Both the position numbers and the translations under genes were made by a program. From contig WGMO01000014.1 in the NCBI GenBank assembly GCA_016125075.1, positions 124,001-188,000 of the forward strand: DNA of 64,000 bases, given 5' to 3'. This document shows, piece after piece, positions 44,416-53,503 of the stretch. Position 1 is the stretch's first letter. Each line of letters starts with the position of its first letter. The DNA comes from Terrimonas sp. Lineage in GTDB: Bacteria > Bacteroidota > Bacteroidia > Chitinophagales > Chitinophagaceae. The notes beneath the pieces are model-generated. The model was not told where the DNA came from, did no database searches, and saw only the letters and a program-made list of their open reading frames with translations.

Positions 44416-46014
44416 ATGAATTGCACAGCCCAGCGGATTCCATACAGGCAGACCCAAAAGTTTACACCCATCGTACTGGATTATATTGATCAGATGGATT
44501 CCTTACGCCCTTTTTACGGGTATCCGCCTTCCCGGCAAGGGGTGCAAAAAGCAGTGGAACAGAAAAAGCAGGTACCGGTGAACCGCACTCTGCTGGTAGA
44601 ACAGTTACAGCTGCAGTATCAGGATATAACCACCAGTGAAAAAGTAAAAGAAAATATCAGGAAGCTGGCAGACCCAAACACTTTTACTATCACCACTGCA
44701 CACCAGCCGAATATACTAACCGGCCCCCTTTATTTCCTCTATAAGATCATCCACGCCATTAAACTGGCCAATGATTTATCCGCTGCTGATGAACAGCATG
44801 CTTATGTCCCTGTTTTTTACATGGGTTCGGAGGATGCGGATCTGGAAGAGTTGGGCCATCTGTATATCAATGGTGAAAAACTGAACTGGGAGACCCGGCA
44901 AAAAGGCGCTGTAGGCAGGATGAAAATTGATAAAGCCTTTCTCGCGATCATCCACAGGATCCGGGGAGAAGTGAAGGTGGAGCCCCATGGTGCAGCAATT
45001 GCCGAACTGATGGAAACCAGTTTCCGGGAAGGGGTGACGGTTCAAATGGCTACATTTCATTTTTTGAACAGTTTGTTTGCTGACAGGGGTTTGATTGTGC
45101 TGATCCCGGATAACCCTGCCTATAAGGAAACCCAGCATCAGGTTTTTAAAGACGACCTGCTCCGGCAGGTGGCATCCGGTATCGTTGAAAAGACTTCTGA
45201 AAAACTGGGTCTTGCTTATAAACTACAGGCTACTCCCCGTGATATCAATCTTTTTTATTTGAAAGACGACCTGCGTAACCGGATCGAAAAGGTTGGAGAC
45301 CAGTATGTAATTCATGATACGGATTTACGGTTTAGTGAGGAGGAAATACTGCAAGAACTGGATAATCATCCTGAACGCTTTAGTCCGAATGTGATACTTC
45401 GGGGAATTTTCCAGGAAACCCTGCTGCCCAATATTATATTTATCGGTGGCGGGGGAGAAATCGCTTATTGGTTACAGTTAAAAGACCTGTTTGAATATTA
45501 TGGAATTCCTTACCCGGTGCTGGTGGTCAGGAACTCCTTCCTGCTGATAGAAGAAAAATGGAATACCCGTATCGCCAGGACAGGATTTACAGCGGAAGAT
45601 TATTTTTTAACCGGGCAGGAACTATTGAACAGGCTGGTGCAACGGGAAACTCATAAAGAATTATCCCTGAAGGGTTCCTTATCCGAAGCGGAATCGGTTT
45701 TTGACAAGATCAGGGACCAGGCAAAATCGATTGACCCGACACTTGCACAACACACCGAAGCATTAAAGGTGCAGGCCGTAAAAAAACTCCGGGAACTGGA
45801 GAAAAAAATGCTGCGCACCGAGAAGAAAAAATTTTCTGCCGCTGAGCGACAAATCAATGCCCTGCTGGAACATCTCTTTCCGGGCAATGGCCTCCAGGAG
45901 CGAAAGGATAATTTCATTCCCTACTATGCTAAATGGGGTAAGGCTTTGCTGGATACGCTCTATGACCAATCACTGGGCTTTGAACAGGAATTTGTTATGC
46001 TTGTGGAGAGTTGA
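44416..46014 (+). CDS. bshC: Bacillithiol biosynthesis cysteine-adding enzyme BshC
   Basis: A 532-residue protein with the BshC layout. It has TITTAHQPNILTGPLYFLYKI (nucleotide-binding-fold start), the VPVFYMGSEDADLEELGH segment, GGGGEIAYWLQL, and a helical coiled-coil region near 430-490 (KVQAVKKLRELEKKM). BshC joins cysteine to glucosaminyl-malate, giving bacillithiol. Many Bacteroidota make bacillithiol, and the partial YtxJ gene at the left edge belongs to the same thiol system. bshA and bshB are not in the window. It lies 60 bases after the SMP-30-like gene. Confidence 0.92.
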   Translation: MNCTAQRIPYRQTQKFTPIVLDYIDQMDSLRPFYGYPPSRQGVQKAVEQKKQVPVNRTLLVEQLQLQYQDITTSEKVKENIRKLADPNTFTITTAHQPNILTGPLYFLYKIIHAIKLANDLSAADEQHAYVPVFYMGSEDADLEELGHLYINGEKLNWETRQKGAVGRMKIDKAFLAIIHRIRGEVKVEPHGAAIAELMETSFREGVTVQMATFHFLNSLFADRGLIVLIPDNPAYKETQHQVFKDDLLRQVASGIVEKTSEKLGLAYKLQATPRDINLFYLKDDLRNRIEKVGDQYVIHDTDLRFSEEEILQELDNHPERFSPNVILRGIFQETLLPNIIFIGGGGEIAYWLQLKDLFEYYGIPYPVLVVRNSFLLIEEKWNTRIARTGFTAEDYFLTGQELLNRLVQRETHKELSLKGSLSEAESVFDKIRDQAKSIDPTLAQHTEALKVQAVKKLRELEKKMLRTEKKKFSAAERQINALLEHLFPGNGLQERKDNFIPYYAKWGKALLDTLYDQSLGFEQEFVMLVES

Positions 46015-46122
46015 ATTTGAGACAGTCTCCTGAAACCCGCTGCTGGCATGTCTTTCAGCTATTTACTTTTTATCTTTTACTGCGATAATGATGCCGGCTT
46101 TCGCCCTTCATTAAAAAATCTT

Positions 46123-46130
46123 TATCTTTG
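46123..46130 (+). promoter_or_regulatory. -7 box (TATCTTTG) for the symporter operon
   Basis: A perfect TAnnTTTG octamer with a TTTCG at 46099-46103, a weak match to the -33 element, 19 bases upstream. It lies 75 bases before the symporter ATG in the 190-base gap after bshC. This supports a separate transcript for the five-gene operon. Confidence 0.45.
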
Positions 46131-46204
46131 CTGCTTCTTGACCCGAACCTGTCTTGCACTTACCCGGGTTATATTCTAATTATTTCACCTGATAAATATT
46201 CATC

Positions 46205-47656
46205 ATGCACTGGATTGACGCCGGGATATTTATTTTTTATATGTTAGTGTTGTTAGGTGTGGGGGTATATTTTCTGCGAAAAAATAAAAACGCGGAAGAC
46301 TTTTTTGTCAGTGGCAGAAACATGACCCGTTGGCATATTGGACTTTCTGTTGTTGCCACCGATGTAGGAGGCGGTTTTTCAATAGGATTGGGCGGGCTTG
46401 GTTTCATGATGGGTTTATCGGGTTCGTGGATGCTGTTTACAGGACTGATTGGTGCATGGGTAAGCGCAGTGTTGCTCATACCCCGTATACATCCCCTGGG
46501 AAAAGAGATCAGGTTATTTACTTTTCCACAGGTGTTTGAACATTTTTTTAATAAAAAAGTGGCCCTGGTAGCAGGCATCATTTCTGCAATCGGGTATCTT
46601 GGTTTTACCAGCTCGCAGATACTCGCGGGTGCCAAGCTGGCTTCAGCTTCTTTTGTATCCCTGGATATGGAGACAGCCCTGATTGTAATGGGAGCTATAA
46701 CGGTGGGGTATACTGTTTTGGGCGGGATGAATGCTGTTATTTATACCGACACCATTCAATGGATTGTGCTGATCAGCGGTTTGTGCTTTATTGGTATCCC
46801 TTTGTCCTATCATGCGATTGGAGGTATGGATGCCATCCGTAATACCCTGAGCCGGGATTTTCTTTCGCTGGGAAATGTAACCTGGCAAACACTCGTGAAC
46901 TGGGGGGTCACGATCATCCCCATCTGGTTTGTTGGAATGACCCTGTACCAGCGGATCTATGCCAGCCGCGATGTAAAAGAAGCCAGGAAGGCCTGGTTTA
47001 TTGCGGGATTGTTTGAATGGCCTGTGATGGCCTTTATGGGGGTGGCACTGGGTTTGTTTGCAAGAGTGGCAGCAGAACAGGGTATGTTTGCACAGCTGGG
47101 TTACCCGACCGCTATGAGCATGGATCCTGAAATGGGTTTACCGGTCCTGCTCAGGACAATCCTTCCGGTGGGACTGATGGGAGTGATGATGGCGGTATAT
47201 TTTTCTGCTATTTTATCAACAGCCGACAGCTGTTTAATGGCTGCTTCGGGAAATTTGCTGACTGATATTGTGAGCAGGTTTTTTCATATTGATCATGACA
47301 GCAAAAGGATGTTGCACCTCTCACAGGTATTCACGCTGGTATTAGGTCTCTTGTCCATCCTGTTGGCTTCTTTCATGGGCAATGTTTTGGAACTGATGCT
47401 ATATTCTTATGCTTTTATGGTATCGGGATTGTTCGTACCCCTGATCGCTGCGTTATTCTTTAAGAAAAGGAATGCCAGGGCTGCTATGATGGCGATGATA
47501 GCAGGAGGCGCGACAACAGTCCTGCTCAGCATCTTTATTAAAAAGTTGCCATTGGGTCTGGATGCAAACCTATTTGGGATTTCGGTCTCCCTGTTTGTAT
47601 TTATTTCAGTGAGTTATTGCTGGCCGACAGCATCTGTTAATTTAAAAGTAAAATAA
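46205..47656 (+). CDS. SLC5-type sodium:solute symporter
   Basis: A 483-residue protein with about 12-13 membrane segments. SSF-family features include EDFFVSGRNMTRWHIGLSVVATD near the N terminus, GGMNAVIYTDTIQW, and AAVYF-type segment MMAVYFSAILSTADSCLMAASGN, where the Ser-Thr pair contributes to the Na2 sodium site. It imports a small solute with sodium. Downstream amino-acid genes suggest an amino acid or N-acyl amino acid. Proximity to the hydroxyproline cluster makes proline/hydroxyproline another option. Its stop overlaps the next ATG (TAATG), so the operon is translationally coupled. Confidence 0.88.
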   Translation: MHWIDAGIFIFYMLVLLGVGVYFLRKNKNAEDFFVSGRNMTRWHIGLSVVATDVGGGFSIGLGGLGFMMGLSGSWMLFTGLIGAWVSAVLLIPRIHPLGKEIRLFTFPQVFEHFFNKKVALVAGIISAIGYLGFTSSQILAGAKLASASFVSLDMETALIVMGAITVGYTVLGGMNAVIYTDTIQWIVLISGLCFIGIPLSYHAIGGMDAIRNTLSRDFLSLGNVTWQTLVNWGVTIIPIWFVGMTLYQRIYASRDVKEARKAWFIAGLFEWPVMAFMGVALGLFARVAAEQGMFAQLGYPTAMSMDPEMGLPVLLRTILPVGLMGVMMAVYFSAILSTADSCLMAASGNLLTDIVSRFFHIDHDSKRMLHLSQVFTLVLGLLSILLASFMGNVLELMLYSYAFMVSGLFVPLIAALFFKKRNARAAMMAMIAGGATTVLLSIFIKKLPLGLDANLFGISVSLFVFISVSYCWPTASVNLKVK

Positions 47657-48090
47657 TGGAATATAAATTCATCGATAAAGTATCCGGAGTGGATACACAG
47701 TTTACCAACGAAACAATTGCCGATTTTCTTTTTTTGCACCTGGATCAGTTTGGTGACAAGAAGGATTATATCCTTAAATGTCTTGATTTTGTTTTTGCAC
47801 CTGATCATGGTGGTTTTGTGTTAGTGAGCTATGAAAACGGGGATATCACCGGGGCAGTCATTGTCAATGAAACAGGCATGGAGTATTATATACCGGAAAA
47901 TATCCTGGTCTATATTGCGGTGCATAGGGATCAGCGGGGTAAAGGGTTGGGAAAGACCCTTCTGCAAAAAACGATGGAAAGGGCAAAAGGAAGTATTGCC
48001 CTGCACGTGGAACCCGATAATCCTGCAAAGAAATTGTATGAAAAGCTGGGATTTACCAATAAATATCTTGAAATGCGTTTACAACGTTGA
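47656..48090 (+). CDS. GNAT family N-acetyltransferase
   Basis: A 144-residue GNAT protein with acetyl-CoA-binding motif A in IAVHRDQRGKGLGKTLL and motif B near LHVEPDNPAKKLYEKLGF. The start overlaps the symporter stop by one base. GNAT enzymes acetylate amines; here the neighbour encodes an M20 deacylase, so the two might add and remove acyl groups on the same amino compound, which is inference. The amidohydrolase follows within six bases. Confidence 0.85.
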   Translation: MEYKFIDKVSGVDTQFTNETIADFLFLHLDQFGDKKDYILKCLDFVFAPDHGGFVLVSYENGDITGAVIVNETGMEYYIPENILVYIAVHRDQRGKGLGKTLLQKTMERAKGSIALHVEPDNPAKKLYEKLGFTNKYLEMRLQR

Positions 48091-48096
48091 TTGAGT

Positions 48097-49242
48097 ATGG
48101 AAAATCATTCACAACAACTCACACCACTACGGCATTGGCTGCATCAGCATCCTGAAATTTCAGGCCAGGAAAAAAATACAGCCGATCATGTTTTTTCTTT
48201 TTTGCAGACCTGCAATCCTGACCAATTGGTCCGTCACATCGGGGGCGAAGGGATCCTGGCCTTATTTGATTCGGGGTTACCCGGCCCGGTGATACTCTGC
48301 AGGAGTGAACTGGATGCTTTGCCCATCCGGGAAACGAATGATATTGCCCACCGGTCTGTAATGGAAAACACTATGCATGCCTGCGGGCATGATGGTCATA
48401 CCGCCATTTTATGCGGATTGGCCAAAAGGCTTTCCGCGAATAAACCTGCTTTGGGAAAGGTTTACCTGCTCTTCCAACCCGCTGAGGAAACGGGTGAAGG
48501 TGCTAAAAAGGTTATGGAAGATGAGCAATTCAATATCCGGCCCGATTTTGTTTTTGCCCTGCATAACCTGCCTGGTTTTGCATCCGGAAACATTGTAATA
48601 AAACAGGGATTATTCTCAGCTGCCGTGCAAAGTGTGATCCTGAAGTTAATGGGGAAAACCACCCATGCTGCCGAGCCGGAGTCCGGGATCAATCCGGCCC
48701 TTGCTATAAGCGAAATGATCTGCCTTGCAGACCGTTTAAAGAACCAGGACCCTGCTTCGGAAGCCTACAGCCTGGTGACACCCATCCAGATCAGGATGGG
48801 TTCAGCGGCCTATGGTACAGCCGCCGGGGAGGGTGAATTGCACTATACCCTGCGTTGCCGGGATCAGGTACACCTGGATCAACTCCGTGAACAACTCGTA
48901 GAGGGCTGCCATCAAATTGCATTAACCCACGGACTTTCATTTTCGTTTGAGTTGCTGCAAACATTTTATGCGAACAACAATCATGCAGCGGCAAATCAAT
49001 TGGTGAAAAATGCGGCATTGGATCTTGGGTATACAGTTGAAGAAAGGGAAATTCCCTTTCAGTGGGGAGAGGATTTTGGCTATTTCACATCTTCATTCAA
49101 GGGGTGCATGTTTGGTATAGGAGCCGGAAAGAACCATCCCGCATTGCATAATCCGGATTATGATTTTCCGGACGATTTACTCGATAAAGGGGTCAATATG
49201 TTTAACCGGATCATTCAACTTTTATCACAACATTATGTTTGA
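48097..49242 (+). CDS. M20-family amidohydrolase (N-acyl amino acid deacylase-like)
   Basis: A 381-residue metallohydrolase of the M20D/AbgB type. It has HACGHDGHTAIL with the metal-bridging residues, the general-base Glu in PAEETGEGAKK, and HTAEPESGI-like KTTHAAEPESG in the dimerisation domain. Relatives remove acyl groups from amino acids, such as hippurate or N-acetyl-diaminopimelate. A TTG two codons earlier (48091) could also start it; I prefer the ATG at 48097. Its 3' end overlaps the alanine racemase gene by eight bases, indicating coupling. Confidence 0.88.
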   Translation: MENHSQQLTPLRHWLHQHPEISGQEKNTADHVFSFLQTCNPDQLVRHIGGEGILALFDSGLPGPVILCRSELDALPIRETNDIAHRSVMENTMHACGHDGHTAILCGLAKRLSANKPALGKVYLLFQPAEETGEGAKKVMEDEQFNIRPDFVFALHNLPGFASGNIVIKQGLFSAAVQSVILKLMGKTTHAAEPESGINPALAISEMICLADRLKNQDPASEAYSLVTPIQIRMGSAAYGTAAGEGELHYTLRCRDQVHLDQLREQLVEGCHQIALTHGLSFSFELLQTFYANNNHAAANQLVKNAALDLGYTVEEREIPFQWGEDFGYFTSSFKGCMFGIGAGKNHPALHNPDYDFPDDLLDKGVNMFNRIIQLLSQHYV

Positions 49243-50386
49243 AACATCTGTCATAGAGATCAGCAAATCGGCGCTGCAGACCAACCTGAAATTTCTCAAA
49301 CAAAGAACGGGCCCGCACGTCAAATTCTGTTCGGTGGTGAAAGGTAATGCCTATGGCCATGGGCTGTCGGAGTTTGTCAACTTATCGATGGAATGCGGTG
49401 TCGGATATTTTGCCGTTTATGCTGCTGATGAAGCCTACCGGATCGTGCAAAGCATCAAAACGCCTCCTGAAATTTATATCATGGGGATGGTTGAAAACGA
49501 TGCCCTGGAATGGGCAATTCAGGAAGGAATTGAATTTTGTGTGTTTGACCGGCAGCGGTTAGAAGCGGCAGCAAGCTTTGCCAAAAGAATAGGCAAAAAG
49601 GCAAAGATCCACCTCGAAGTTGAAACGGGCATGAACAGGACCGGTTTGGATGAAAAGGAAATAGCCCTCGTGGGAGAACGAATCGCTAAAGAAAACCAGT
49701 TCTTTGAAGTCAGGGGTGTTTGCACCCATTTTTCCGGGGCCGAAAGCATGGCTAACAATTTCCGGGTCTCCCAGCAGATATCGCGTTTTTACAAATCCAT
49801 GCTGACGGTGGGGCGATCGGGACTGAAGCCCGTATACCAGCATGCAGCCTGTTCTGCCGGTGTAATGAACTACCCGGAAACGATGGGTAATATGGTCAGG
49901 GTTGGAATCATGCAGTATGGTTTTTGGCCCAATGATGAAACCTTTATTCGTTATAACGGAGATAAGGAACGGAATAACAGAATCCTGAAGAGACTGATCA
50001 CCTGGAAAAGCAGGATCATGAGTATGAAGCAGGTCAAAAAGGGAGAATTCATCGGCTATGGCACTTCTTTTCTCGCTCATAGGGATATGAAAGTGGCAAC
50101 CGTGCCCATTGGCTATTCGCATGGGTACAGCCGCAACCTGAGTAATACCGGCAAAGTGCTGGTTCGGGGATCAGAGGCTTCCGTAACGGGAATTGTCAAT
50201 ATGAATGCGATCACGATCGATATCACCGGGATCGACGGTGTTGAAAAAGGAGATGAAGTGGTGCTGATCGGTACCCAGAAAAACAAAACCGTGAGTGTGG
50301 TTTCTTTCAGCGAAATGAGTCACCAGCTGAACTATGAAATGCTGACCCGTTTACCAAAAGATATTCCACGGTTGACCGTAACATAA
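49235..50386 (+). CDS. Alanine racemase-like PLP enzyme
   Basis: A 383-residue fold-III PLP enzyme. The PLP lysine is K36 in CSVVKGNAYGHG. The second domain has YGTSFLAHRDM and VPIGYSHGYSRNL, the alanine-racemase pattern with its catalytic tyrosine. A start at 49160 would bury 25 residues inside the amidohydrolase frame; ATG 49235 gives a standard N terminus and an eight-base overlap. Placement in a symporter, acetyltransferase and deacylase operon suggests a catabolic or special racemase rather than the cell-wall enzyme, but the main alr may be elsewhere or this may be it. Confidence 0.88.
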   Translation: MFETSVIEISKSALQTNLKFLKQRTGPHVKFCSVVKGNAYGHGLSEFVNLSMECGVGYFAVYAADEAYRIVQSIKTPPEIYIMGMVENDALEWAIQEGIEFCVFDRQRLEAAASFAKRIGKKAKIHLEVETGMNRTGLDEKEIALVGERIAKENQFFEVRGVCTHFSGAESMANNFRVSQQISRFYKSMLTVGRSGLKPVYQHAACSAGVMNYPETMGNMVRVGIMQYGFWPNDETFIRYNGDKERNNRILKRLITWKSRIMSMKQVKKGEFIGYGTSFLAHRDMKVATVPIGYSHGYSRNLSNTGKVLVRGSEASVTGIVNMNAITIDITGIDGVEKGDEVVLIGTQKNKTVSVVSFSEMSHQLNYEMLTRLPKDIPRLTVT

Positions 50387-50390
50387 AGCA

Positions 50391-51461
50391 ATGGCATTTA
50401 TAAAACTATATAAAGATATTTTAAAGCATAACTACCTCAAGCTGGACAAGCTTTTCAAGGGGCATTGTATTGAATGGGGCGTGGTGTCGAAATTATTATG
50501 CGGGAATAAATTGTACATACAGGAATTGGTGAACCTGGGGGTAAAACAACTGCACGATACCCGGATCACCAACCTGAAAGCGATTAAACAGGTGGCACCC
50601 GGTGTTCAAACTGTTTATATCAAACCGCCCCCTAAACGAAGTATCGCCAATGTGATCCGGTTTGCGGACGTAAGCTTTAATACCGATTTTTCCACGATCC
50701 GCCTCCTGAGCCAGGAAGCCGTGAAGCAGGACAAACTGCACAAGATCATCATCATGATTGAAATGGGCGATCTTCGCGAAGGAGTAATGGGAGATGACCT
50801 GCTCGCTTTTTATGAACAGGTGTTTCGGCTACCCAATATCGATATAGTGGGCATTGGCACCAACCTCAATTGCCTGAATGGCATCATGCCCTCCCAGGAC
50901 AAACTGGTACAGCTTTCCTTATACAAGCAGTTGATCGAAGTAAAGTTCAACCGCAGGATCCCCTGGATATCCGGTGGTACCACGGTTACCATTCCCATGC
51001 TCATCCATAAAGAATTACCCGGGTCCATCAATCATTTCAGGGTGGGGGAGGCATTGTATTTTGGGAAAGACCTCTTTACCGGCGGATTGATCAATGGCCT
51101 GCGTTCAGATGTATTCCGATTGTTCGCGGAAATTATTGAGTTACACGAAAAACCCATGTTACCCAGCGGGGAACAGATGGAAAACCCTTCGGGCAAAAAA
51201 ACAGAATTTGATGAAACGAATTACGGTCGTACCGCTTACAGGGCCATCCTTGATATCGGGCTGCTGGATTGCAATCCCCAATTTTTAATCCCCGAGGATG
51301 ATTCTGTTTCAGTGATTGAAGCCAGTTCGGATATGCTTGTGCTGGATCTTGGCAGGAATGAACAACAGTATAAAGTCGGGGACCTTGTCACATTTCAGTT
51401 AAAATACATGGGGGCGTTGGGCATCATGAATTCGAACTATATCGCTAAACACGTGGAGTGA
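50391..51461 (+). CDS. Ornithine/alanine racemase-like PLP enzyme
   Basis: A 356-residue fold-III PLP protein, distinct from the preceding gene. The likely PLP lysine is K34 in WGVVSKLLCGN, with IEMGDLREGV and GIGTNLNCLNG further on, which resembles the ornithine racemase and YhfX-like branch. ISGGTTVTIPML and FRVGEALYFGKD bind the PLP phosphate in relatives. An inserted polar segment around 265-280 (GEQMENPSGKKTEFD) stands out. It follows the first racemase by four bases. Substrate unknown; two different racemases in tandem suggest that one amino acid is processed in both configurations. Confidence 0.82.
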   Translation: MAFIKLYKDILKHNYLKLDKLFKGHCIEWGVVSKLLCGNKLYIQELVNLGVKQLHDTRITNLKAIKQVAPGVQTVYIKPPPKRSIANVIRFADVSFNTDFSTIRLLSQEAVKQDKLHKIIIMIEMGDLREGVMGDDLLAFYEQVFRLPNIDIVGIGTNLNCLNGIMPSQDKLVQLSLYKQLIEVKFNRRIPWISGGTTVTIPMLIHKELPGSINHFRVGEALYFGKDLFTGGLINGLRSDVFRLFAEIIELHEKPMLPSGEQMENPSGKKTEFDETNYGRTAYRAILDIGLLDCNPQFLIPEDDSVSVIEASSDMLVLDLGRNEQQYKVGDLVTFQLKYMGALGIMNSNYIAKHVE

Positions 51462-51494
51462 TAAAATAGTCAGTTTGACCGGCCTGTGTCCAGG

Positions 51495-52007
51495 TTAATC
51501 AAAATGGTTTTCCCAACCATCCTGCTTCATTTTCTCGACTTTGGTGATCACATCCTGGTTCAGTGCGTCTTTATAAGCTGCGACCTTTGCAGAAACCGAT
51601 TCGTCGAAGGAACCGATGATCTCTGCTGCCAGGATGCCGGCATTTTTTGCGGCATTCAGGGCAACAGTAGCGACAGGAACACCGTTTGGCATCTGTAAAA
51701 TTGATAGCACCGAATCCCATCCATCGATGGAATTCGAAGACTTGATCGGCACGCCTACTACCGGCAGGGGAGTGATAGCAGCTACCATGCCCGGTAAATG
51801 AGCAGCCCCGCCAGCTCCGGCAATGATCACTTTCAGTCCCCTTTCTTTCGCCTGTTGCGCATAGGAAACCATTCTGAGGGGGGTGCGGTGTGCAGAAACG
51901 ACCGTCACTTCGTGCGGAATATCAAATTGTTTCAGGATATCCGAAGCTGCCTGCATAACGGCCATGTCACTGTCGCTGCCCATGATAATTCCAATAAGGG
52001 GTGCCAT
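51495..52007 (-). CDS. purE: N5-carboxyaminoimidazole ribonucleotide mutase PurE
   Basis: A 170-residue class I PurE with MGSDSDMAVMQ at the N terminus, VVSAHRTPLRM (the catalytic His region) and GAGGAAHLPGMVAA. It converts N5-CAIR to CAIR in purine synthesis together with PurK. The purK gene is upstream on the same strand but separated by a three-gene efflux operon. It converges with the racemase operon, with 33 bases between stops. Confidence 0.95.
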   Translation of the reverse strand: MAPLIGIIMGSDSDMAVMQAASDILKQFDIPHEVTVVSAHRTPLRMVSYAQQAKERGLKVIIAGAGGAAHLPGMVAAITPLPVVGVPIKSSNSIDGWDSVLSILQMPNGVPVATVALNAAKNAGILAAEIIGSFDESVSAKVAAYKDALNQDVITKVEKMKQDGWENHFD

Positions 52008-52171
52008 GAATAGTTGATCTTTTTGGTTTTGCCATTTGTGGAACTGCGCATAGACTGATGATACTCAGGATACGCGATCCCGCAAAAAAGCGAATTCATC
52101 TCTGTAGCGAAGTTGGCAATTTTCGATGAAACTTTATCAGTTTCTTTCTTTTTTATCGGCAATGGACCGGC

Positions 52172-53485
52172 TTACTGAACCAGGTCTCCCTTTAGTCTTA
52201 ACAATTCCGTTTCTGCGAGTTTAGTATTATAGCGGGCCGCTATCAGCCGGTTATAGGCATCTTCAAGGCTTTTTTGCGCTTCCCGCAATTGCAGAAAAGT
52301 GGCTGCACCTAATTTATAAGTTTGAAAAACAATATCCACATTCTCTTTTGCCAGCAGGATATTGGATTCCTCCAAATCAAGTGCTTTCTTTTGCTGCTCA
52401 TAATCCTTCCAGGCATTGATAATGCTCAGTGAAATCAGTGAGCGCTGGTTGTCGTAGAGCAATTGTTGATAGCGGATATCAAGTTCGGCTTGTTTCACAC
52501 CTCTTTTTGTCGTGAGGTTGTTCAGGATCGGGATACTGGCGGTGAGGCCGTAATTCAATCCTTTGTTCCGGCTGAATAAAGGCTGAAAGGGATTGACCAC
52601 AACCTTATTATCGGTCCGGGTGAAATTATAATTACTGTTGAAACTTAAGACCGGGAACCGGTCGGCCTTTTTTTCCTTCAGGGTCAACCCTGCAATTTCA
52701 ATATTCTTTTTCCCCAACTGGAGCAGGGGGTTGGTTTTATCAATATCATGCTGGATATCGCCCAAAAGGATATTATGATTAACCGGGATGGAGTCGGTGA
52801 CCGTGAAATTATTTTTAACGGTCAATCCCATCAGTTGGTTGAGGTCTTCTTTCAGTTGCGCGATCAGCGTTTCCTGGGTAAGGATAGCCGCTTTTTGCGC
52901 ATTCAGGTCCACCTTGCTTTGCAGGATATCGGGTTTAGTACCCACCCCTATATCCAGTTTGTACTGGGCCAGTTTTACCCTTTCTTCATTAATCGACATC
53001 TGCTCTAAAATAGCTTTGAGCTGTTGCTGCTGCCGCACAATATTATAATAGTTATTGATGATGGTGGCTACCGTATTGACAACCTGGTTTTTGATGGCCA
53101 GTTCCCCCAATTGGACAAACTGCTGGGCTTTATCCCGCAGGACAAACATTTTCATACCGTCAAACAGGGTCCAGTTAAGAGCAAGATTGGCATTGATATT
53201 ATTGGATTTAACACCATTGGCTTCGCGTTTCGTACCATCGGCAAATACCTGCTTTTGGTTATTGTCATTCCAGGTGGTTCCCAGGTTGCCATTCAACTTT
53301 GGGATAAATGCAGCATTCCGGAAGGAATAATCCAGAGCCGCCACAGCCGAATCATTTCTGGATAACTGGATATCGTAATTATTTTTGAGCGCCAGGCTGA
53401 TGGCATCATCCAGGGTCAGGAGCTGCTGGGAGCTTGCAGTCAGGCTTAAAGAAAGCAATAGAAATAAACTGAAATTTTTCATCAT
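52172..53485 (-). CDS. TolC-family outer membrane efflux protein
   Basis: A 437-residue protein with a signal peptide (to about TASSQ). Two related halves are each built from long coiled helices (LTLDDAISLALKNNYDIQLS at the start; ESNILLAKENVDIVFQTYKLGAATFLQL late). This is the TolC/OMF fold, which forms the trimeric outer-membrane channel of an RND pump. It is the last gene of the efflux operon, 18 bases after the RND gene. Confidence 0.92.
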   Translation of the reverse strand: MMKNFSLFLLLSLSLTASSQQLLTLDDAISLALKNNYDIQLSRNDSAVAALDYSFRNAAFIPKLNGNLGTTWNDNNQKQVFADGTKREANGVKSNNINANLALNWTLFDGMKMFVLRDKAQQFVQLGELAIKNQVVNTVATIINNYYNIVRQQQQLKAILEQMSINEERVKLAQYKLDIGVGTKPDILQSKVDLNAQKAAILTQETLIAQLKEDLNQLMGLTVKNNFTVTDSIPVNHNILLGDIQHDIDKTNPLLQLGKKNIEIAGLTLKEKKADRFPVLSFNSNYNFTRTDNKVVVNPFQPLFSRNKGLNYGLTASIPILNNLTTKRGVKQAELDIRYQQLLYDNQRSLISLSIINAWKDYEQQKKALDLEESNILLAKENVDIVFQTYKLGAATFLQLREAQKSLEDAYNRLIAARYNTKLAETELLRLKGDLVQ

Positions 53486-53503
53486 ATTTGGCTGGTCGGT
53501 GTA

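Noticed and set aside
51932-52162. A 76-codon minus-strand frame overlapping the purE start
   Set aside because: It is a frame-shifted reading of the purE N terminus with no motif.
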